From assembly GCF_000177675.1 (NCBI RefSeq), contig NZ_ADGX01000041.1, positions 1 through 64,000 on the forward strand: DNA of 64,000 bases, written 5' to 3'. The DNA is from Parafrankia sp. EUN1f. Lineage in GTDB: Bacteria; Actinomycetota; Actinomycetes; Frankiales; Frankiaceae. Within the stretch, counting starts at the first letter, position 1. Each line of letters begins with the position of its first letter. The position numbers and the translations under genes are program-made. The notes beneath the pieces are model-generated. The model made no database searches, had not been told where the DNA came from, and saw only the letters and a list, made by a program, of their open reading frames with translations. This document shows, one piece after another, positions 49,901 to 60,294 of the stretch.

Positions 49901-50828
49901 CTCGGCTCCTCGGGCTGCCGCCGGGCCCGGCCCGGGCGCACGCTGGGCAGGTCGGGTCGGACCGGACCCGCAGCGACCGGAAGTCCATGTCCCAGAGGTC
50001 GTACTGGAGCAGCCGGCCGCTCGCGGGCTCACCGAAACGAGCGATGATCTTGATGGATTCCATCGCCGCGAGGCAGCCGGCCAGCCCGGACACCGCGCCG
50101 AGCACGGTGAACCCGAGCGGTTCCCAGGTGGGGTCGCCCTCGCTGAACACGCAGCGCAGGCAGGGTGTCCCCGGCTCGACGACCAGCACGTTGCCCTCGG
50201 TGGCGTTCATCGCGGCGATGACCGCCGGGGTTCCGGTCGCCACGCACAGGTCGTTGAGCCGGTACCGGTCGGGAAAGTTGTGCCGGGCGTCCACGACGAC
50301 ATCCGCCGCGGCGACGAGCTGACCCAGCTCGGGCAGGTCGGCCAGCTCACGGTCGAAGCCGACGATCTCGACTCCCGGGTGGTGCGCGCGCAGGGTCTGC
50401 TCCGCGCAGGCCACCCGGGAGCGACCGATCCATTCGGGGCGCATGAGGGTCTGCCGGTTGAGGTCGGGTTCCTCCAGCACGCCCGGATGAACCAGGAGCA
50501 GCCGACCGACACCGGCGGCGGCGAGGTAGGTCGCCGCCGCACCACCGAGACCACCGATTCCCGCCACGAGCACCGTCGCCCGGCTCAGTCGCTCCTGGGC
50601 CTGCGGCCCGAAGCCCGGAATGCCGAGCTGGCGGTCGAACAGGCCTGGCAGGTCGTGGCGGGCGGTCCGCTGCTGCGGCGGCGCGTTCTCCGCCCGCGCG
50701 GCGGCCCCGCCGACATCGGCCGGACGAGCCGGACGAGCCGGACGAGCCGGGGCCACCGGCGTCACCGGCGCCACTGGGGCGAACGCCTGCTCAGGTTCGC
50801 ACGAGGTAACGATCATGTCGTTGTCCAT
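49716..50828 (-). CDS. hesA: HesA/MoeB/ThiF family adenylyltransferase
   Basis: 370 residues. After a Pro/Ala/Arg N-terminal repeat (ARPARPARPAD), the ThiF fold begins: DRQLGIPGFGPQAQERL, nucleotide loop VLVAGIGGLGGAAATYLA, then LNRQTLMRPEWIG, DNFPDRY-type segment (here ARHNFPDRYRLND), and zinc cysteines CLRC and CPAC. Relatives activate a small protein or sulfur carrier; in nif clusters HesA is linked to Fe-S or molybdenum handling. The last 61 or so residues lie over nifS in another frame and look like random Arg/Gly/Ala-rich readthrough, so the natural stop near CPAC may have been lost. Confidence 0.88.
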   Translation of the reverse strand: MDNDMIVTSCEPEQAFAPVAPVTPVAPARPARPARPADVGGAAARAENAPPQQRTARHDLPGLFDRQLGIPGFGPQAQERLSRATVLVAGIGGLGGAAATYLAAAGVGRLLLVHPGVLEEPDLNRQTLMRPEWIGRSRVACAEQTLRAHHPGVEIVGFDRELADLPELGQLVAAADVVVDARHNFPDRYRLNDLCVATGTPAVIAAMNATEGNVLVVEPGTPCLRCVFSEGDPTWEPLGFTVLGAVSGLAGCLAAMESIKIIARFGEPASGRLLQYDLWDMDFRSLRVRSDPTCPACARAGPGGSPRSRGDLPRPQRDHAGGPARAGGDAAAAHRAVRQPGEQARAGPGSDPHRRAGPPRGRHARRRAGP

Positions 50829-50884
50829 GAAGGCCCCCTCTGCTCGGTGGCGTGATCGGTCTGGTGGTGTTGCCGTCAGGCGGG

Positions 50885-51505
50885 TCAGGGAACGAGCGCG
50901 ACGCGCCCGATCTCCGGCAGGCTCTCCTTGATCCGCTTCTCGATCACCGCGGTGACGGTCGCCGAGGCGCTGGAGCAGCCGTTGCAGGCCCCGACGAGGC
51001 GGATGTGGACCTCGGCCGTGCCGGGCTGCCCGTTGCCGGCGAGCACGGTGACCACCTGGACGTCGCCGCCGTCACCCTGCAGGAACGGCCGGATCTCGGC
51101 CATGACGTCCTCGACCTGCGCGCGCAGCTTCGCGTCGGCCTCGGCCCGCTCGGGCTCCTCGGGGGTGCCGAAGCTGTTGCCGCAGCCGCAGGATCTGGTG
51201 GCGTTCGGGTTGGTGAAGGTGAAGCCGGACGAGGTCAGCGACTCCACGTAGTCGACGAGCAGGCCCCGCAGGTGGCCGATCATCGACGTGTGGACGAACA
51301 CGTCGAAGCCGTCCTCGTGAATGACGATGTCGTCGCTCTCCGCGCCCGGAGCCAGGGCCAGGGTGTAGGTGAAGCCGGAGCATCCGCCCGGGTTCACCCC
51401 GACCCGCAGACCGAAGCCCGCGGTCTCGGCGCTGCCGCCGATCAGGGTGCGCACCTGCTTCCTGGCGCGCTCGGTCAGTTCGATGGTGCTCGGGGCGAGG
51501 GTCAT
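50885..51505 (-). CDS. HesB/IscA-NifU C-terminal domain fusion, Fe-S scaffold
   Basis: 206 residues. The N-terminal HesB/IscA (A-type carrier) domain covers about 1-112 ([20 protein letters not shown] and the terminal SCGCGNSF cysteines). The C-terminal NifU-like thioredoxin-fold domain covers about 128-206 ([15 protein letters not shown] and [16 protein letters not shown] with the Cys-x-x-Cys site). The IscU-type N-terminal domain of classical NifU is absent, so this fusion probably does the scaffold and carrier work with NifS in this cluster. ATG overlaps the nifB stop by 4 nt. Confidence 0.93.
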   Translation of the reverse strand: MTLAPSTIELTERARKQVRTLIGGSAETAGFGLRVGVNPGGCSGFTYTLALAPGAESDDIVIHEDGFDVFVHTSMIGHLRGLLVDYVESLTSSGFTFTNPNATRSCGCGNSFGTPEEPERAEADAKLRAQVEDVMAEIRPFLQGDGGDVQVVTVLAGNGQPGTAEVHIRLVGACNGCSSASATVTAVIEKRIKESLPEIGRVALVP

Positions 51506-53520
51506 GACCGGGCTACCTCCAGGTCGGCGCCGTCGGAGGCGGCGCTTTCGAGACGGGGACCTTCGGCGCGGGCACCGACCGAGTGGGATCGGTCGGCGTC
51601 GGCGTCAACACTGCGTGAGGCAGCTGTGCGGGAGCTGTCGGCTCGGGAGCTGTCGGCTCGGGAGCTGGCGATTCGGGGGCTGTCGGCGGGAGAGCCCGTG
51701 TCCGGGCGGGTCTGACCGCTTCCGTCGCCAGCGGGCTCGGTCAGCCGCCCGGACACGGCCTGGCCCGGGCCGGCCTCGGCGTGACGTGGTCCGCCCGAGC
51801 AGCCACCACCCTTTCCACCCTTTCCGGCGCCGCCGGAGCAGGAGCCGGGGCGGACGGTGACCGCGAACTCGAACGGGTCCTCGTCCATCAGGTCCGGGTC
51901 GAGCAGGTCGACGTCGACCAGCTCGCCCCCCAGCACGTCGAGGTCCAGCTCGGCGACGACGTCGGTCGGGGAAGTACCGGCGTCGTCGGAGCCGGCCGCC
52001 TGGTCGGCGGCGGCCCGGGCCGTGATCCGGGCGCCGGTCGTGGCGACAGCCTTCTCGATCAGTTCGTAGACCTCGACCGGTTCGATGCCGGCGTCCTCGA
52101 GGGCGTCATACGGACCGGGACCGATCTTGCTGCACAGCACGGCGGCGCAGTCCGAAAGCATCGCGATGGTCTTGTCGAGCACCGAGGCCCCGTCCCCGCA
52201 CTCGGTCGCGCCTTCGCAGTAGCGCTGCACGTCACGGGTCTGGACGAGGCGGGCCCAGTTGAGCCCGGCCTCGTAGATCCAGAACTCGGTGGCGTGCCCG
52301 AAGTGCTGGTTCACCACACCGCTGCCCTTGGTCGCGACGGCGACCAGGACGGTGTCCTCCGGCTTGCTCCCGGTGCTGGTGATGCTCAGCGTCTCGCGCT
52401 CGGCGCGGTTCTCCTCGCGCCACCGCTCGATCTGGGCGTGCGCGGCCTGGCGGCCCTCGAGGTCGTAGGCGATCTCGCGGCCCTGGTACGTCTCCGGGCT
52501 GAACTCGTCGCCGCGGTCCTCGCCGAGCAGGCCGACGGCGTCGGCCCGGCACTGCCGGCAGTGCCGCATCATGTTCATGTCGGCGCCGTCGACGCCCTCG
52601 CAGCGGTCCTGCAGGGCCTTGAGCTCCTGCGGGGTCGGCCCGCGCTGGCCGGCGAGCCCGAAGACGGTGCCATGCTCGGGCGCGGAGACCAGCGGCATCA
52701 CGTTGTGCAGGAAGGCACCGAGTCCGCGGACGGTCTGCGAGACCTCGACGAGGTGCTCGTCGTTGACCCCGGGGATCATCACCGAGTTGACCTTGGCGAG
52801 GATCTTGCGCTCGGCGAGCATCGCGAGCCCCTCGAGCTGACGCTCGGAGAGGATCTTCGACGCCTCCCGGCCGGTGTACTTCTTGCCCTTGTAGGCGACC
52901 CACGGGTAGATCCGCTCGCCGACCTCGGGATCGATCATGTTGATGGTGATCGTCACGTGGTCGACGTTCAGGTCGGCGATGCGGTCGACGTGGTCGGGCA
53001 GGGTGAGCCCGTTCGTCGACAGGCACAGCTTGATGTCCGGGCAGTCCCGGGCGACCAGCTCCAGGGTGCGGAAGGTGCGCTTCGGGTTGGCCAGCGGGTC
53101 ACCCGGGCCGGCGATGCCCAGCACGCTCATCTGCTTGATCTCGCTGGCGACCAGCTTGACCTTGGCGAGGGCGTCCTCGGGGGTGAGCAGGTCGCTGGTG
53201 ACGCCCGGCCGGCTCTCGTTCGCGCAGTCGTACTTGCGGTTGCAGTAGTTGCACTGGATGTTGCAGCCGGGCGCCACCGCCACGTGCATCCGGGCGTAGT
53301 ACTGGTGCGCCTCGGAGCTGTAGCACGGGTGGTTCGCGATCTTCTCCGCGATCTCCGGGTCGGTCGCCGGAGCGCTGCTGCCGCAGCTCTTCTTCGACGC
53401 GCAGCCACCGCCGGGCGTAGCCGGCGCGGCGGCGGCCTGGCCGGCCGAGCCGGGCTGAATCGACAGGGGCGCCGCCGGCGCGGTGGACAGCACCGGAAGC
53501 GCGACGGGCTCGTTGGTCAC
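51502..53520 (-). CDS. nifB: NifB, radical SAM FeMo-cofactor precursor synthase
   Basis: 672 residues. After a Cys-containing N-terminus ([13 protein letters not shown]), the radical SAM site is [14 protein letters not shown] (about residues 85-98). Further NifB features: [36 protein letters not shown] NifX-like domain (about 395-500) has [19 protein letters not shown]. It makes NifB-co from Fe-S clusters and SAM. Residues about 545-672 are a long low-complexity tail: a Cys/Gly patch ([17 protein letters not shown]) then Ser/Arg/Asp repeats ([11 protein letters not shown]). Most NifB proteins end near 500. GTG start overlapping nifZ. Confidence 0.95.
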   Translation of the reverse strand: MTNEPVALPVLSTAPAAPLSIQPGSAGQAAAAPATPGGGCASKKSCGSSAPATDPEIAEKIANHPCYSSEAHQYYARMHVAVAPGCNIQCNYCNRKYDCANESRPGVTSDLLTPEDALAKVKLVASEIKQMSVLGIAGPGDPLANPKRTFRTLELVARDCPDIKLCLSTNGLTLPDHVDRIADLNVDHVTITINMIDPEVGERIYPWVAYKGKKYTGREASKILSERQLEGLAMLAERKILAKVNSVMIPGVNDEHLVEVSQTVRGLGAFLHNVMPLVSAPEHGTVFGLAGQRGPTPQELKALQDRCEGVDGADMNMMRHCRQCRADAVGLLGEDRGDEFSPETYQGREIAYDLEGRQAAHAQIERWREENRAERETLSITSTGSKPEDTVLVAVATKGSGVVNQHFGHATEFWIYEAGLNWARLVQTRDVQRYCEGATECGDGASVLDKTIAMLSDCAAVLCSKIGPGPYDALEDAGIEPVEVYELIEKAVATTGARITARAAADQAAGSDDAGTSPTDVVAELDLDVLGGELVDVDLLDPDLMDEDPFEFAVTVRPGSCSGGAGKGGKGGGCSGGPRHAEAGPGQAVSGRLTEPAGDGSGQTRPDTGSPADSPRIASSRADSSRADSSRTAASRSVDADADRSHSVGARAEGPRLESAASDGADLEVARS

Positions 53521-53885
53521 GACAGCCCCTCCTCCTCATCGGTGGTCCCGCTGGTCACGGCGACGCTGCTGTCAGCCGCGGAACTCGTGGCGTGGACGGT
53601 TTCCCCGTCCTGGGTGTGGTCGGCGTGGCCGGGCGTGCCGGGCCGGAACTCGCGGCCCGCGGCCTCCAGTTCCCGCTCGAGTGCCCCGACGACGCGCCCG
53701 TTCTCGAAGGCGACCGCGTAGACGATGTGCTCCTGCAGGTAGAGACCCACGTTGATGACCTCGCCGCGGGTGCCCTCCTCGACCAGGATCTGGCCGGTGG
53801 GGATGTCCGGGTCCGGGAAGGTCCCGTCCTGGCGCAGCGCCTTGGTGGTGGCGACGACATCGCCGACGTCGAAGGCCGACCTCAT
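53517..53885 (-). CDS. nifZ: NifZ, nitrogenase maturation protein
   Basis: 122 residues. The NifZ domain (about 1-80) starts [20 protein letters not shown] and includes [20 protein letters not shown] and [10 protein letters not shown]. The remaining 40 residues are acidic/Ser-Thr rich and probably disordered. NifZ assists P-cluster formation in NifDK in studied diazotrophs. ATG overlaps the nifW stop by one base and its own stop overlaps nifB. Confidence 0.93.
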   Translation of the reverse strand: MRSAFDVGDVVATTKALRQDGTFPDPDIPTGQILVEEGTRGEVINVGLYLQEHIVYAVAFENGRVVGALERELEAAGREFRPGTPGHADHTQDGETVHATSSAADSSVAVTSGTTDEEEGLS

Positions 53886-54268
53886 CAGCTCTGCTCCTTC
53901 CCCTGCGGGCCCGCGGTCGCGGAACGCTCGATGGTGATCTCTGAAACCGGGACGAACGCCTCCGGCTCCGGCGCGCGGTCCTTGAGGACCTTGAACAGCC
54001 GGTGGTCCAGCGCCGTCGCTGTGGTGAAGGCCTCGTACGAGCGGATCAGGGCCTGGCGGTAGTCGCGCAGCAGTTCCTCCGGCGACTGCGAGGCGTCCGC
54101 CGCATGCAGGCCGGCGATCTCCCCCGCGAAGTAGCGCAGGATGTGCAGCCGGTTGACGGCCACCACCCGCGGGTCGAAATCGACGTCGAGCAGCTCGAAG
54201 TACTGCTCGGCGGTGGAGCAGCGCCGGAACTCGGCGAGCTGCTCGTCGACCTGGCCGGCGGCGCTCAC
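53885..54268 (-). CDS. nifW: NifW, nitrogenase stabilising protein
   Basis: 127 residues. Typical NifW start with [20 protein letters not shown], then [20 protein letters not shown] and [20 protein letters not shown], ending near FKVLKD. NifW protects or assists MoFe protein. GTG start overlapping orf1 stop by 4 nt. Confidence 0.94.
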   Translation of the reverse strand: MSAAGQVDEQLAEFRRCSTAEQYFELLDVDFDPRVVAVNRLHILRYFAGEIAGLHAADASQSPEELLRDYRQALIRSYEAFTTATALDHRLFKVLKDRAPEPEAFVPVSEITIERSATAGPQGKEQS

Positions 54269-54492
54269 TTCGCCGCCTCCTTCGCCGCGCGCAGCTCGTT
54301 CTCCAGCACCGCGACCTCGGCGTAGGCGTCGTAGGTGCGGCGGGCGACGTCGAGGATGCCCTCCCAGCCGAGCGGCAGCTCCTCGGAGAGGTCGTGCAGG
54401 TCGAGCTTGAGCTGGGACGCCTTGCTGTTCATCTTGCGCAGCCGGGTCTGGATGGCGGCGACGTCGGTGCCGGCGCTGGTGTCAGGAGTCAT
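54265..54492 (-). CDS. Orf1, CCE_0567-type small helical nif protein
   Basis: 75 residues, predicted as a two-helix hairpin ([20 protein letters not shown] ... [20 protein letters not shown]). It resembles the small helical proteins (DUF683/CCE_0567 type) that follow the NifX-associated protein in many nif clusters; relatives bind iron or nickel. ATG lies 11 nt inside the orf3 end. Confidence 0.88.
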   Translation of the reverse strand: MTPDTSAGTDVAAIQTRLRKMNSKASQLKLDLHDLSEELPLGWEGILDVARRTYDAYAEVAVLENELRAAKEAAK

Positions 54493-54949
54493 CGCGGGCA
54501 GCCTCCCGGTACTGGTCGACGTACTTGGCGGCGGCGGTCACGAAGGCCTCGCCGCGGGCGGCGAGGTCCTCCAGGGAGTTGAAGCCGAAGCGCTGGGCGT
54601 CACGCAGGACGTCGGAGAGCACCACGAGCCGTCCCGCGAAGATGACGACCCGGCCGAACCCCTCGTGGTTCAGGTCGAGCACCGTGGTCGTCTCTGCCCT
54701 GGTCGCCTTCTCCACCGCGGCGGCGACCGCCTGGTAGAAGGAGCGCACCCGGGCCTCGATGACCGCGTCGATGTCGCAGGCCACCGAGATCTGGCGCCGC
54801 TGCTCCTTCGTGAGGACGAACGGGGCGAGCATCGCCTCGTCGGAGAACTTGTCGAGCTTGCCGTAGGTGTCGCCGGCGCGGAGCTGGTCTGCGAGGTCCT
54901 TCAGGAACCCCTCGACCTTCCCGTTCGCCGCGGATGTCGATGCGGTCAT
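54482..54949 (-). CDS. Orf3, NifX-associated nitrogen fixation protein (DUF269)
   Basis: 155 residues from ATG 54947-54949 with GGGAGG about 6 nt upstream. Family features: [20 protein letters not shown] and the C-terminal [16 protein letters not shown]-like segment (here [20 protein letters not shown]), ending [17 protein letters not shown]. Nearly always adjacent to nifX in diazotrophs; the exact function is not settled. Overlaps nifX stop by 4 nt. Confidence 0.92.
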   Translation of the reverse strand: MTASTSAANGKVEGFLKDLADQLRAGDTYGKLDKFSDEAMLAPFVLTKEQRRQISVACDIDAVIEARVRSFYQAVAAAVEKATRAETTTVLDLNHEGFGRVVIFAGRLVVLSDVLRDAQRFGFNSLEDLAARGEAFVTAAAKYVDQYREAARDDS

Positions 54950-55407
54950 GCCGTTCCTCCCATGGTTGTCGGGGTCGACGTGGCCGAATCCGAGGCGGAC
55001 GAACCGGTCGTGGCCGGCGTCCAGGCGGGAGCTTCCTGGGGGCTGTGCGCCCGCAGGATCTTGCGCAGCCACGGCGGCGGGCTGCCGGCGAGCACGTCGA
55101 CGAACTTGGTGAGCAGGCCGTCGATCGCGGTGCCCTTGGCGACCTTCATCGGGTAGATCTGGGCCTTGATGACCTTCGCGGCCGCGGTCCCTCCGATGTC
55201 GGAGACGTTGAGGATCGCGCAGTCGGTGACGGCGGCCAGCCGAGAGGCGATCTTGTCCTCCTCGTCCTCCTCGGCGGGCCCGAGCTCACGGGTCTCGAAC
55301 AGTCGGTAGCCCTGCGGTCCGACCTCGTAGACGTCGAACCGGCGGCACCAGCCGAAGTGCTGGTCGACGGCGCTTCCGTCGCCGGTCGCGAAGGCGATCT
55401 TCAACAT
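54946..55407 (-). CDS. nifX: NifX, FeMo-cofactor precursor carrier
   Basis: 153 residues from ATG 55405-55407 (GAGGAG 5-6 nt upstream). [20 protein letters not shown] is the dinitrogenase iron-molybdenum cofactor-binding start; [20 protein letters not shown] and [18 protein letters not shown] follow. About 35 residues of Thr/Ser/Ala tail extend beyond the domain. It binds cofactor precursors during transfer between NifB and NifEN. Overlaps nifN by 7 nt. Confidence 0.94.
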   Translation of the reverse strand: MLKIAFATGDGSAVDQHFGWCRRFDVYEVGPQGYRLFETRELGPAEEDEEDKIASRLAAVTDCAILNVSDIGGTAAAKVIKAQIYPMKVAKGTAIDGLLTKFVDVLAGSPPPWLRKILRAHSPQEAPAWTPATTGSSASDSATSTPTTMGGTA

Positions 55408-55622
55408 GAGGGCTCCTCGCACAGAACGTCGAGCTCGTCGAACGGGTGGATCGGGTGCGGGCTGACGTCGACGTCGCTGCGCTCGGCGCGGTGGCCCGGG
55501 TCGTCCCGGTGCGGTTCCGCGCGGTGGTCGGCGTGCTGGTGCTCTATGTGCTGGTGCTCTATGTGCTGGTGCTCCGCGTTCGGGTGCTCTGCGTGTTGGT
55601 GCTCTGCGTGCTGGTGGTGGTG
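55401..55622 (-). repeat. Repeat block encoding the NifN His-rich tail
   Basis: In-frame 15-bp repeats (such as CTATGTGCTGGTGCT on the plus strand) between about 55530 and 55620 produce alternating Glu-His-Gln-His units. Similar short tandem repeats occur at other gene ends in the window, so slippage of this kind probably created the tail. Confidence 0.85.
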
Positions 55623-56945
55623 GTCGAGCAGCCGGTTCGCCGCGTCCACCAGGAGCCGCAGGCTGCCGCTGTACCCGGCGGTCGTGCGCAGGGCCGCGCC
55701 GAGCCGGTCATAGATCGGGAAGCCGACCGGCAGGTGCGGGATGCCGATGCGGTCGGCGACCGCCCGGGTGTGGCTGGACCCGATGACCAGCTCCGCACCG
55801 CCCTCGACCGCCCGCTCCTCCAGGTCGACCAGGTCGCCGATGACGATCTCGTCCCACGGGGCGGTGGCCAGCACGGGGGCGTCCGTCGGGGAGACTGCCG
55901 CCACGATCTCGACGCCGACGTCGCACAGCAGCGAGCCGACGGCGACCAGCGCCTCGGGCTCCATCGCGAGCGCGACCCGGGCGCCGCCCAGGTAGAAGTG
56001 GGTGTCGAGCAGGCCGTCGGCGAGGCGGGCCCGGGCCCGGCGCACCTCGTAGGACGGACCGCGGCCGGACCGGGCCATCAGGTCGCTGACCAGCCCGTCC
56101 ACCGCCCGCAGGCCGCTGAGGTGGTCATAGCGCAGGAGATCGGCGTCGGTGCGGCCGGCGAGGTCGGCACCGGCGGCGGCCGCGGTCGCCCCGGCCGTGA
56201 TCACCAGGCCCGCGCGGTCGAGGCGGCGCAGCCGGGTCAGGTCCGTCCCGCCGGTCGTCGTCGGCTGCCAGGCCGGGGCGAGGTGCCCGTCCAGCGAGCC
56301 CGACAGGTCCGGGACGAGGATCGGGCTCAGCCCGAACGAGCGGATCAGCGCGCTCAGCTCGTCGAGGTCCGCGGCGGTCAGGGACGGGCCGACGAGCACC
56401 GCGACCGTGGTCTCACGCTCGAGGCCGTCAGGGTCGGGCCCGTCAGGGTCGGGGCCGTCGAACGGCACCGTCGTGACGAGCGCCCGCAACGCGGCCGACC
56501 AGCCGTCCGACAGGCCGCCGACGAAATCAGGCGTCGACACCCGCACGATCAGCGGGGCGCCCTCGGGAGTGGTGTGCTCCATCATCGCGATGTACTGGCG
56601 CATCTGGCCGGCGACGTCCTCGCCGCTGACCTCGGTGACCCCGGTGGTAAGCAGCCCGATGATCTCGGGGCGCTGCTTGGCGCGAATCGCGTCGAGGTGC
56701 ACCACGAGCTCCTCACCGCTGCCCATGACCGCGGTGACCTCGGTGATCCCGGTGGTCTGCAGCGGAACGGGCTCGTTGAAGTGCCGGGTGAGCAGCGCCT
56801 TGGCGAACGAGGCGCAGCCCTTCGAGCCGTGCATCACCGGCATGGAGCTGGCGAGGCCGAGGAAGACCAGGGCGCCGCCGAGGGGCTGGCTGAACTTCAG
56901 CGGGTCCAGGCCGGCCCGCCGGCTGCTCGTGACGACCCGCGCCAT
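55401..56945 (-). CDS. nifN: NifN, FeMo-cofactor scaffold subunit, with His-rich tail
   Basis: 514 residues from ATG 56943-56945, overlapping the nifE stop by one base. NifN/K fold: [40 protein letters not shown] (cluster Cys), [20 protein letters not shown], and a C-terminal [20 protein letters not shown]. With NifE it forms the scaffold on which the cofactor matures. The last 73 residues (from about 442) are an added tail with 18 His, in repeats [15 protein letters not shown]; this is absent from typical NifN (about 440-460 residues) and looks metal binding. Confidence 0.95.
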   Translation of the reverse strand: MARVVTSSRRAGLDPLKFSQPLGGALVFLGLASSMPVMHGSKGCASFAKALLTRHFNEPVPLQTTGITEVTAVMGSGEELVVHLDAIRAKQRPEIIGLLTTGVTEVSGEDVAGQMRQYIAMMEHTTPEGAPLIVRVSTPDFVGGLSDGWSAALRALVTTVPFDGPDPDGPDPDGLERETTVAVLVGPSLTAADLDELSALIRSFGLSPILVPDLSGSLDGHLAPAWQPTTTGGTDLTRLRRLDRAGLVITAGATAAAAGADLAGRTDADLLRYDHLSGLRAVDGLVSDLMARSGRGPSYEVRRARARLADGLLDTHFYLGGARVALAMEPEALVAVGSLLCDVGVEIVAAVSPTDAPVLATAPWDEIVIGDLVDLEERAVEGGAELVIGSSHTRAVADRIGIPHLPVGFPIYDRLGAALRTTAGYSGSLRLLVDAANRLLDHHHQHAEHQHAEHPNAEHQHIEHQHIEHQHADHRAEPHRDDPGHRAERSDVDVSPHPIHPFDELDVLCEEPSC

Positions 56946-58330
56946 CACGCCACCCCCGCTGAGGTGCTGGCGACGTCCCAGGGTGCGGGGGCACGGACCT
57001 GCTCCCACACCGGGTTGGTCAGGGCCAGGTCGAGGCGGCGGGCGAGCTCGACGGCGCCGCGGTAGCCCGCGTAGGGGATGTGCCGCTCCTGGTTGATGTC
57101 CAGGAAGGGCAGCCGCCCCTTGAGCGCGGTGTACATGTTGCGGCCACCGGCGACCAGGATGTCCGCGCGGGTCTCGTCCGCGATGCGCAGCAGCTCGCGC
57201 GGGCTGCCCTCGGAGACGATCTTCGCATCCGGGCCGAGCAGCTCGGAGATCTTCTCGACGTCCCCGTCGGAGCTCTTGGTGATGCCGTTCGCGACGACCT
57301 CGATCCCGAGGTCCTGCAGCGCGGCGACGATCGACCAGCTCTTGACCCCGCCGGTGTAGAGGACGGCGCGCTTGCCGGCGAGCCGCTCCCGGTAGGGCTC
57401 CAGGGCCAGGTCGACGGCGGTCTGCTCGAGCTCGATGAGTTCCTCGGCGCGCTCGGCGAGCGCGCCGCCGCCGAGCAGGCGGGCGAACTGGCGCAGCGTG
57501 TCGTTCATCGCCCGGACGCCGTAGAAGCTGCCCTCGAACCAGGGGATGTCGTAGCGCTCCTCCAGCCCGCGGGCCAGCCCCAGCAGGGCCCGGGAGCAGA
57601 CGACCATCGTCGCGCGGGCCCGGTGGGCGGCGGCGACGTCGGCGTAGCGGGCGTCCCCGCTGATGCAGGCCCGCACCCGCAGGCCCAGCTTGGACAGCGT
57701 GGGCAGGACGTCCCACAGCTCGCCGGCGATGTTGTACTCGCCAACCAGGTTGACGTCGTACTCGCTCACGTCGGCCGGTTCGACCGTGCCGATGACGTGA
57801 TCGAGCAGCGCGTCACCGGCGATCTTGTTGCCGAGGTTCTTGTTGCCGACGAAGCCCGGCGCGTGCACCGGGATCACCGGCACGCCGGTGTGCGTGGCGG
57901 CGGCGGCGCACACGGCGTCGAGATCGTCGCCGATCATGGCGGTGACGCAGGTCGAGTAGACGAACACCGCTGGCGGCCGGTGTCGCTCGACGGCTTCGAG
58001 AATGGTGTCGAACAGGCGCTGCTCGCCACCGAAGATCACATCCTGCTCGCCGACGTCGCTGGTGAAGCCGCGTCGGTAGAGGTCGGGTCCTGACGACAGG
58101 CTTCCCCGCCCGTCCCAGGAGTTGCCGGCGCAGGCGATGGGGCCGTGCACGACATGGGCACTGTCAACGATCGGGACCAGGGTGATCAGCGCACCGTCGA
58201 AGGTGCAGCCCCCGCTGGTGCCACCAGGCGCGGGCTTGGGGCAGCCGGCCTTGCGCTCCTTCGCGGACTTCTCCCGGTTGTGGTCACAGGCCGGTTCGGT
58301 GAAGAGAGTTGCGCGGTCAGTGGCGGCCAT
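56945..58330 (-). CDS. nifE: NifE, FeMo-cofactor scaffold subunit
   Basis: 461 residues from ATG 58328-58330 with GGAGAG about 8 nt upstream; a longer frame upstream crosses the nifK-nifE spacer without similarity. NifE/D fold: [40 protein letters not shown] (cluster Cys), [18 protein letters not shown], and [20 protein letters not shown]. Partner of NifN. First gene of the tightly overlapped block that runs to hesB. Confidence 0.95.
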   Translation of the reverse strand: MAATDRATLFTEPACDHNREKSAKERKAGCPKPAPGGTSGGCTFDGALITLVPIVDSAHVVHGPIACAGNSWDGRGSLSSGPDLYRRGFTSDVGEQDVIFGGEQRLFDTILEAVERHRPPAVFVYSTCVTAMIGDDLDAVCAAAATHTGVPVIPVHAPGFVGNKNLGNKIAGDALLDHVIGTVEPADVSEYDVNLVGEYNIAGELWDVLPTLSKLGLRVRACISGDARYADVAAAHRARATMVVCSRALLGLARGLEERYDIPWFEGSFYGVRAMNDTLRQFARLLGGGALAERAEELIELEQTAVDLALEPYRERLAGKRAVLYTGGVKSWSIVAALQDLGIEVVANGITKSSDGDVEKISELLGPDAKIVSEGSPRELLRIADETRADILVAGGRNMYTALKGRLPFLDINQERHIPYAGYRGAVELARRLDLALTNPVWEQVRAPAPWDVASTSAGVA

Positions 58331-58634
58331 GGCGATCTCTCCGCTTGGGAGGGCGTTGCCCTCAATGAGCTGGGTGAGCGGGGCCGTTCGATGGACCAGC
58401 GGTTCTTCTGAACCGGAGCGGTTGTCGGCGGTGGGGGTGTGGCCGGCCGACCAGGGCGCCGACCCCGGCAGGGGCGGGGCGCCGGCCTCTCGCGACACAG
58501 GGGGCGCGGTCCCGGCGCGCGGGCGGGGCTCCGTCCGAGCGGGGGCGTGGGGCCGCCGGCCGGCCGACCACTGGGAAGGCCGTGCGTACCGTTCGGGGGA
58601 TGCCGATGCTCAGGAGACATCCCCCGAACGGGAC
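58331..58634. other. nifK-nifE spacer
   Basis: 304 bp without a gene, very GC-rich. It holds the stem-loop immediately after nifK and the leader of nifE. No clear promoter could be identified by eye. Confidence 0.7.
58589..58631 (-). promoter_or_regulatory. Stem-loop directly after the nifK stop
   Basis: Perfect 14-bp arms CCGTTCGGGGGATG and CATCCCCCGAACGG with a 15-nt loop; the hairpin begins 3 nt after the nifK TAG. No U-run follows. It could stabilise the nifHDK mRNA end or attenuate read-through into nifE. Confidence 0.8.
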
Positions 58635-60191
58635 CTAGCGCACGGCGTCGAAGCTATGCGGCAGGCAGTTGCGGTCCAGCTCGTCCAGGAAGGTGTTCAC
58701 CATCTGGGTGAGCAGGCTCAGCCCACCGGTGTACCCGATAGTCGCCTGGCGGTGCAGGTGGTGACGGTCGAAGATCGGGAATCCGACCCGGAGCAGCGGA
58801 ACGTTCGCCTCCCGGGAGATGTACTTCAGGTAGGTGCTGCCGATGAGCAGGTCGACCGGCTCGGTGAAGACCAGCGACCGCAGGTGCCACAGGTCCTTCT
58901 CCGGCCAGACGGTGGCGGCGTCGCCGAACTTGCTCGCGGAGAGAACCTTCTCCATGCGCGCCTTGAAACCGCTGTCGGCGTTGGTGCTCACCAGGTGCAC
59001 CGGCACCATGCCGCACTCCAGCACGAACCGGGTCAGCGCGACGACCAGGTCCGGGTCGCCGGCGATCGCGACCCGCTTGCCGTGCAGGTAGGCGTGCGAG
59101 TCGGCGAGGGCGTCGACGAGACGTCCACGCTCGACGGTGAGCTCGGCCGGGACCGGCAGGCCGGTCAACCGCGCGATCTCGGTCAGGAACTGGTCGGTGC
59201 CCCGGATGCCGATCGGCGTCTCCAGGACGGCCGTCTCCTGCTTCCAGGTGTCCCGGACGAGTTCCGCCGTCCGGCGCATCGTGGATTCCTGCAGGACGAC
59301 GCTGGCCTTGCTGAACTTGGCGGTCGCGGCGTCCGCCAGCTTGGTGCCACCGGGGTAGAGGTCGTACTCCCCGTTCGCCGGCGAGTCGAGCGCGTCGGAG
59401 TGGTCGCCGAGGATCAGGGGGGCGACCCCCATCAGCTCGAGGATCCGGCGGTACTCACGCAGGTTGCCGAGGTAGGTCTCGAAACCGGGGAAGATGTTGA
59501 GCTGCGGCTTCCCACCGGTCTGCGGAGCCTTGGCGTCCGGCCCCGCCGTGACCATGTCAAGGATGCCCTTGATCATGACGTCGTAGCCGTTGAGGTGCGA
59601 GCCCACGAAGCTCGGGGTGTGGGCGTACGAGACCGGGAACTCCTGGGTGATGGCTTCCTGGTCCCGCGCGGTGCGGATGTAGGCGAAGAGGTCCTCGCCG
59701 ATGACCTCGGCCATGCAGGTGGTGCTGACCGCGATGTGCTTCGGCTTGTACAGCGCCGTCGAGTTCGCGAACGACTCGACCAGGTTGTTGATCCCGCCGA
59801 AGACCGCGGCGTCCTCGGTCATGGAGGTGGAGGCCGCCGGGACGGGCTCCTTGAAGTGCCGCGCGAAGTGGCTGCGGAAGTACGCGACGCAGCCCTGCGA
59901 CCCGTGCACGATGGGCAGCGTGCCCTCGAAGCCGATGGCCGCGAGCACCGCGCCGAGCGGCTGGCAGGCCTTGGCCGGGTTGACGGTCAGGGCCTCGCGG
60001 GCGAAGTTCTTCTCGCGGTACTCCCAGGTGCGGGTCCACTCCAGGACCCGGTTGACCTCGGCGTCGTCCGCACCGTTCTCGAACTCGCGCTTGGTCTCGA
60101 ACTGCTTGGTGTAGACCTCGTCCTTGAACAGCTCGGTGTGGTCGAGGACCTTAAGCGGGATGTGACTGTTCGTCTCGGGAGTCGTCGTCAC
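58635..60191 (-). CDS. nifK: NifK, nitrogenase MoFe protein beta subunit
   Basis: 518 residues. The P-cluster cysteines are in NPAKACQPLGAVLAAIGFEG, IVHGSQGCVAYFRSHFARHF and VSTTCMAEVIGEDLFAYIRT. Other family phrases: TPSFVGSHLNGYDVMIKGIL and the C-terminal RVGFPIFDRHHLHRQATIGY. It forms the alpha2beta2 MoFe protein with NifD and shares the P-cluster. GTG start with AAGGAGGAGG about 6 nt upstream. Confidence 0.97.
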   Translation of the reverse strand: MTTTPETNSHIPLKVLDHTELFKDEVYTKQFETKREFENGADDAEVNRVLEWTRTWEYREKNFAREALTVNPAKACQPLGAVLAAIGFEGTLPIVHGSQGCVAYFRSHFARHFKEPVPAASTSMTEDAAVFGGINNLVESFANSTALYKPKHIAVSTTCMAEVIGEDLFAYIRTARDQEAITQEFPVSYAHTPSFVGSHLNGYDVMIKGILDMVTAGPDAKAPQTGGKPQLNIFPGFETYLGNLREYRRILELMGVAPLILGDHSDALDSPANGEYDLYPGGTKLADAATAKFSKASVVLQESTMRRTAELVRDTWKQETAVLETPIGIRGTDQFLTEIARLTGLPVPAELTVERGRLVDALADSHAYLHGKRVAIAGDPDLVVALTRFVLECGMVPVHLVSTNADSGFKARMEKVLSASKFGDAATVWPEKDLWHLRSLVFTEPVDLLIGSTYLKYISREANVPLLRVGFPIFDRHHLHRQATIGYTGGLSLLTQMVNTFLDELDRNCLPHSFDAVR

Positions 60192-60294
60192 CGGACCTCC
60201 TCCTTTCTGCCGTGACTTGAGCCTTTTCCATCGCCGACTCGGGCTGACGGCATTCCTGGCCGTGCGCCGCGAGATGGAGAAGGCTCACTGATGG

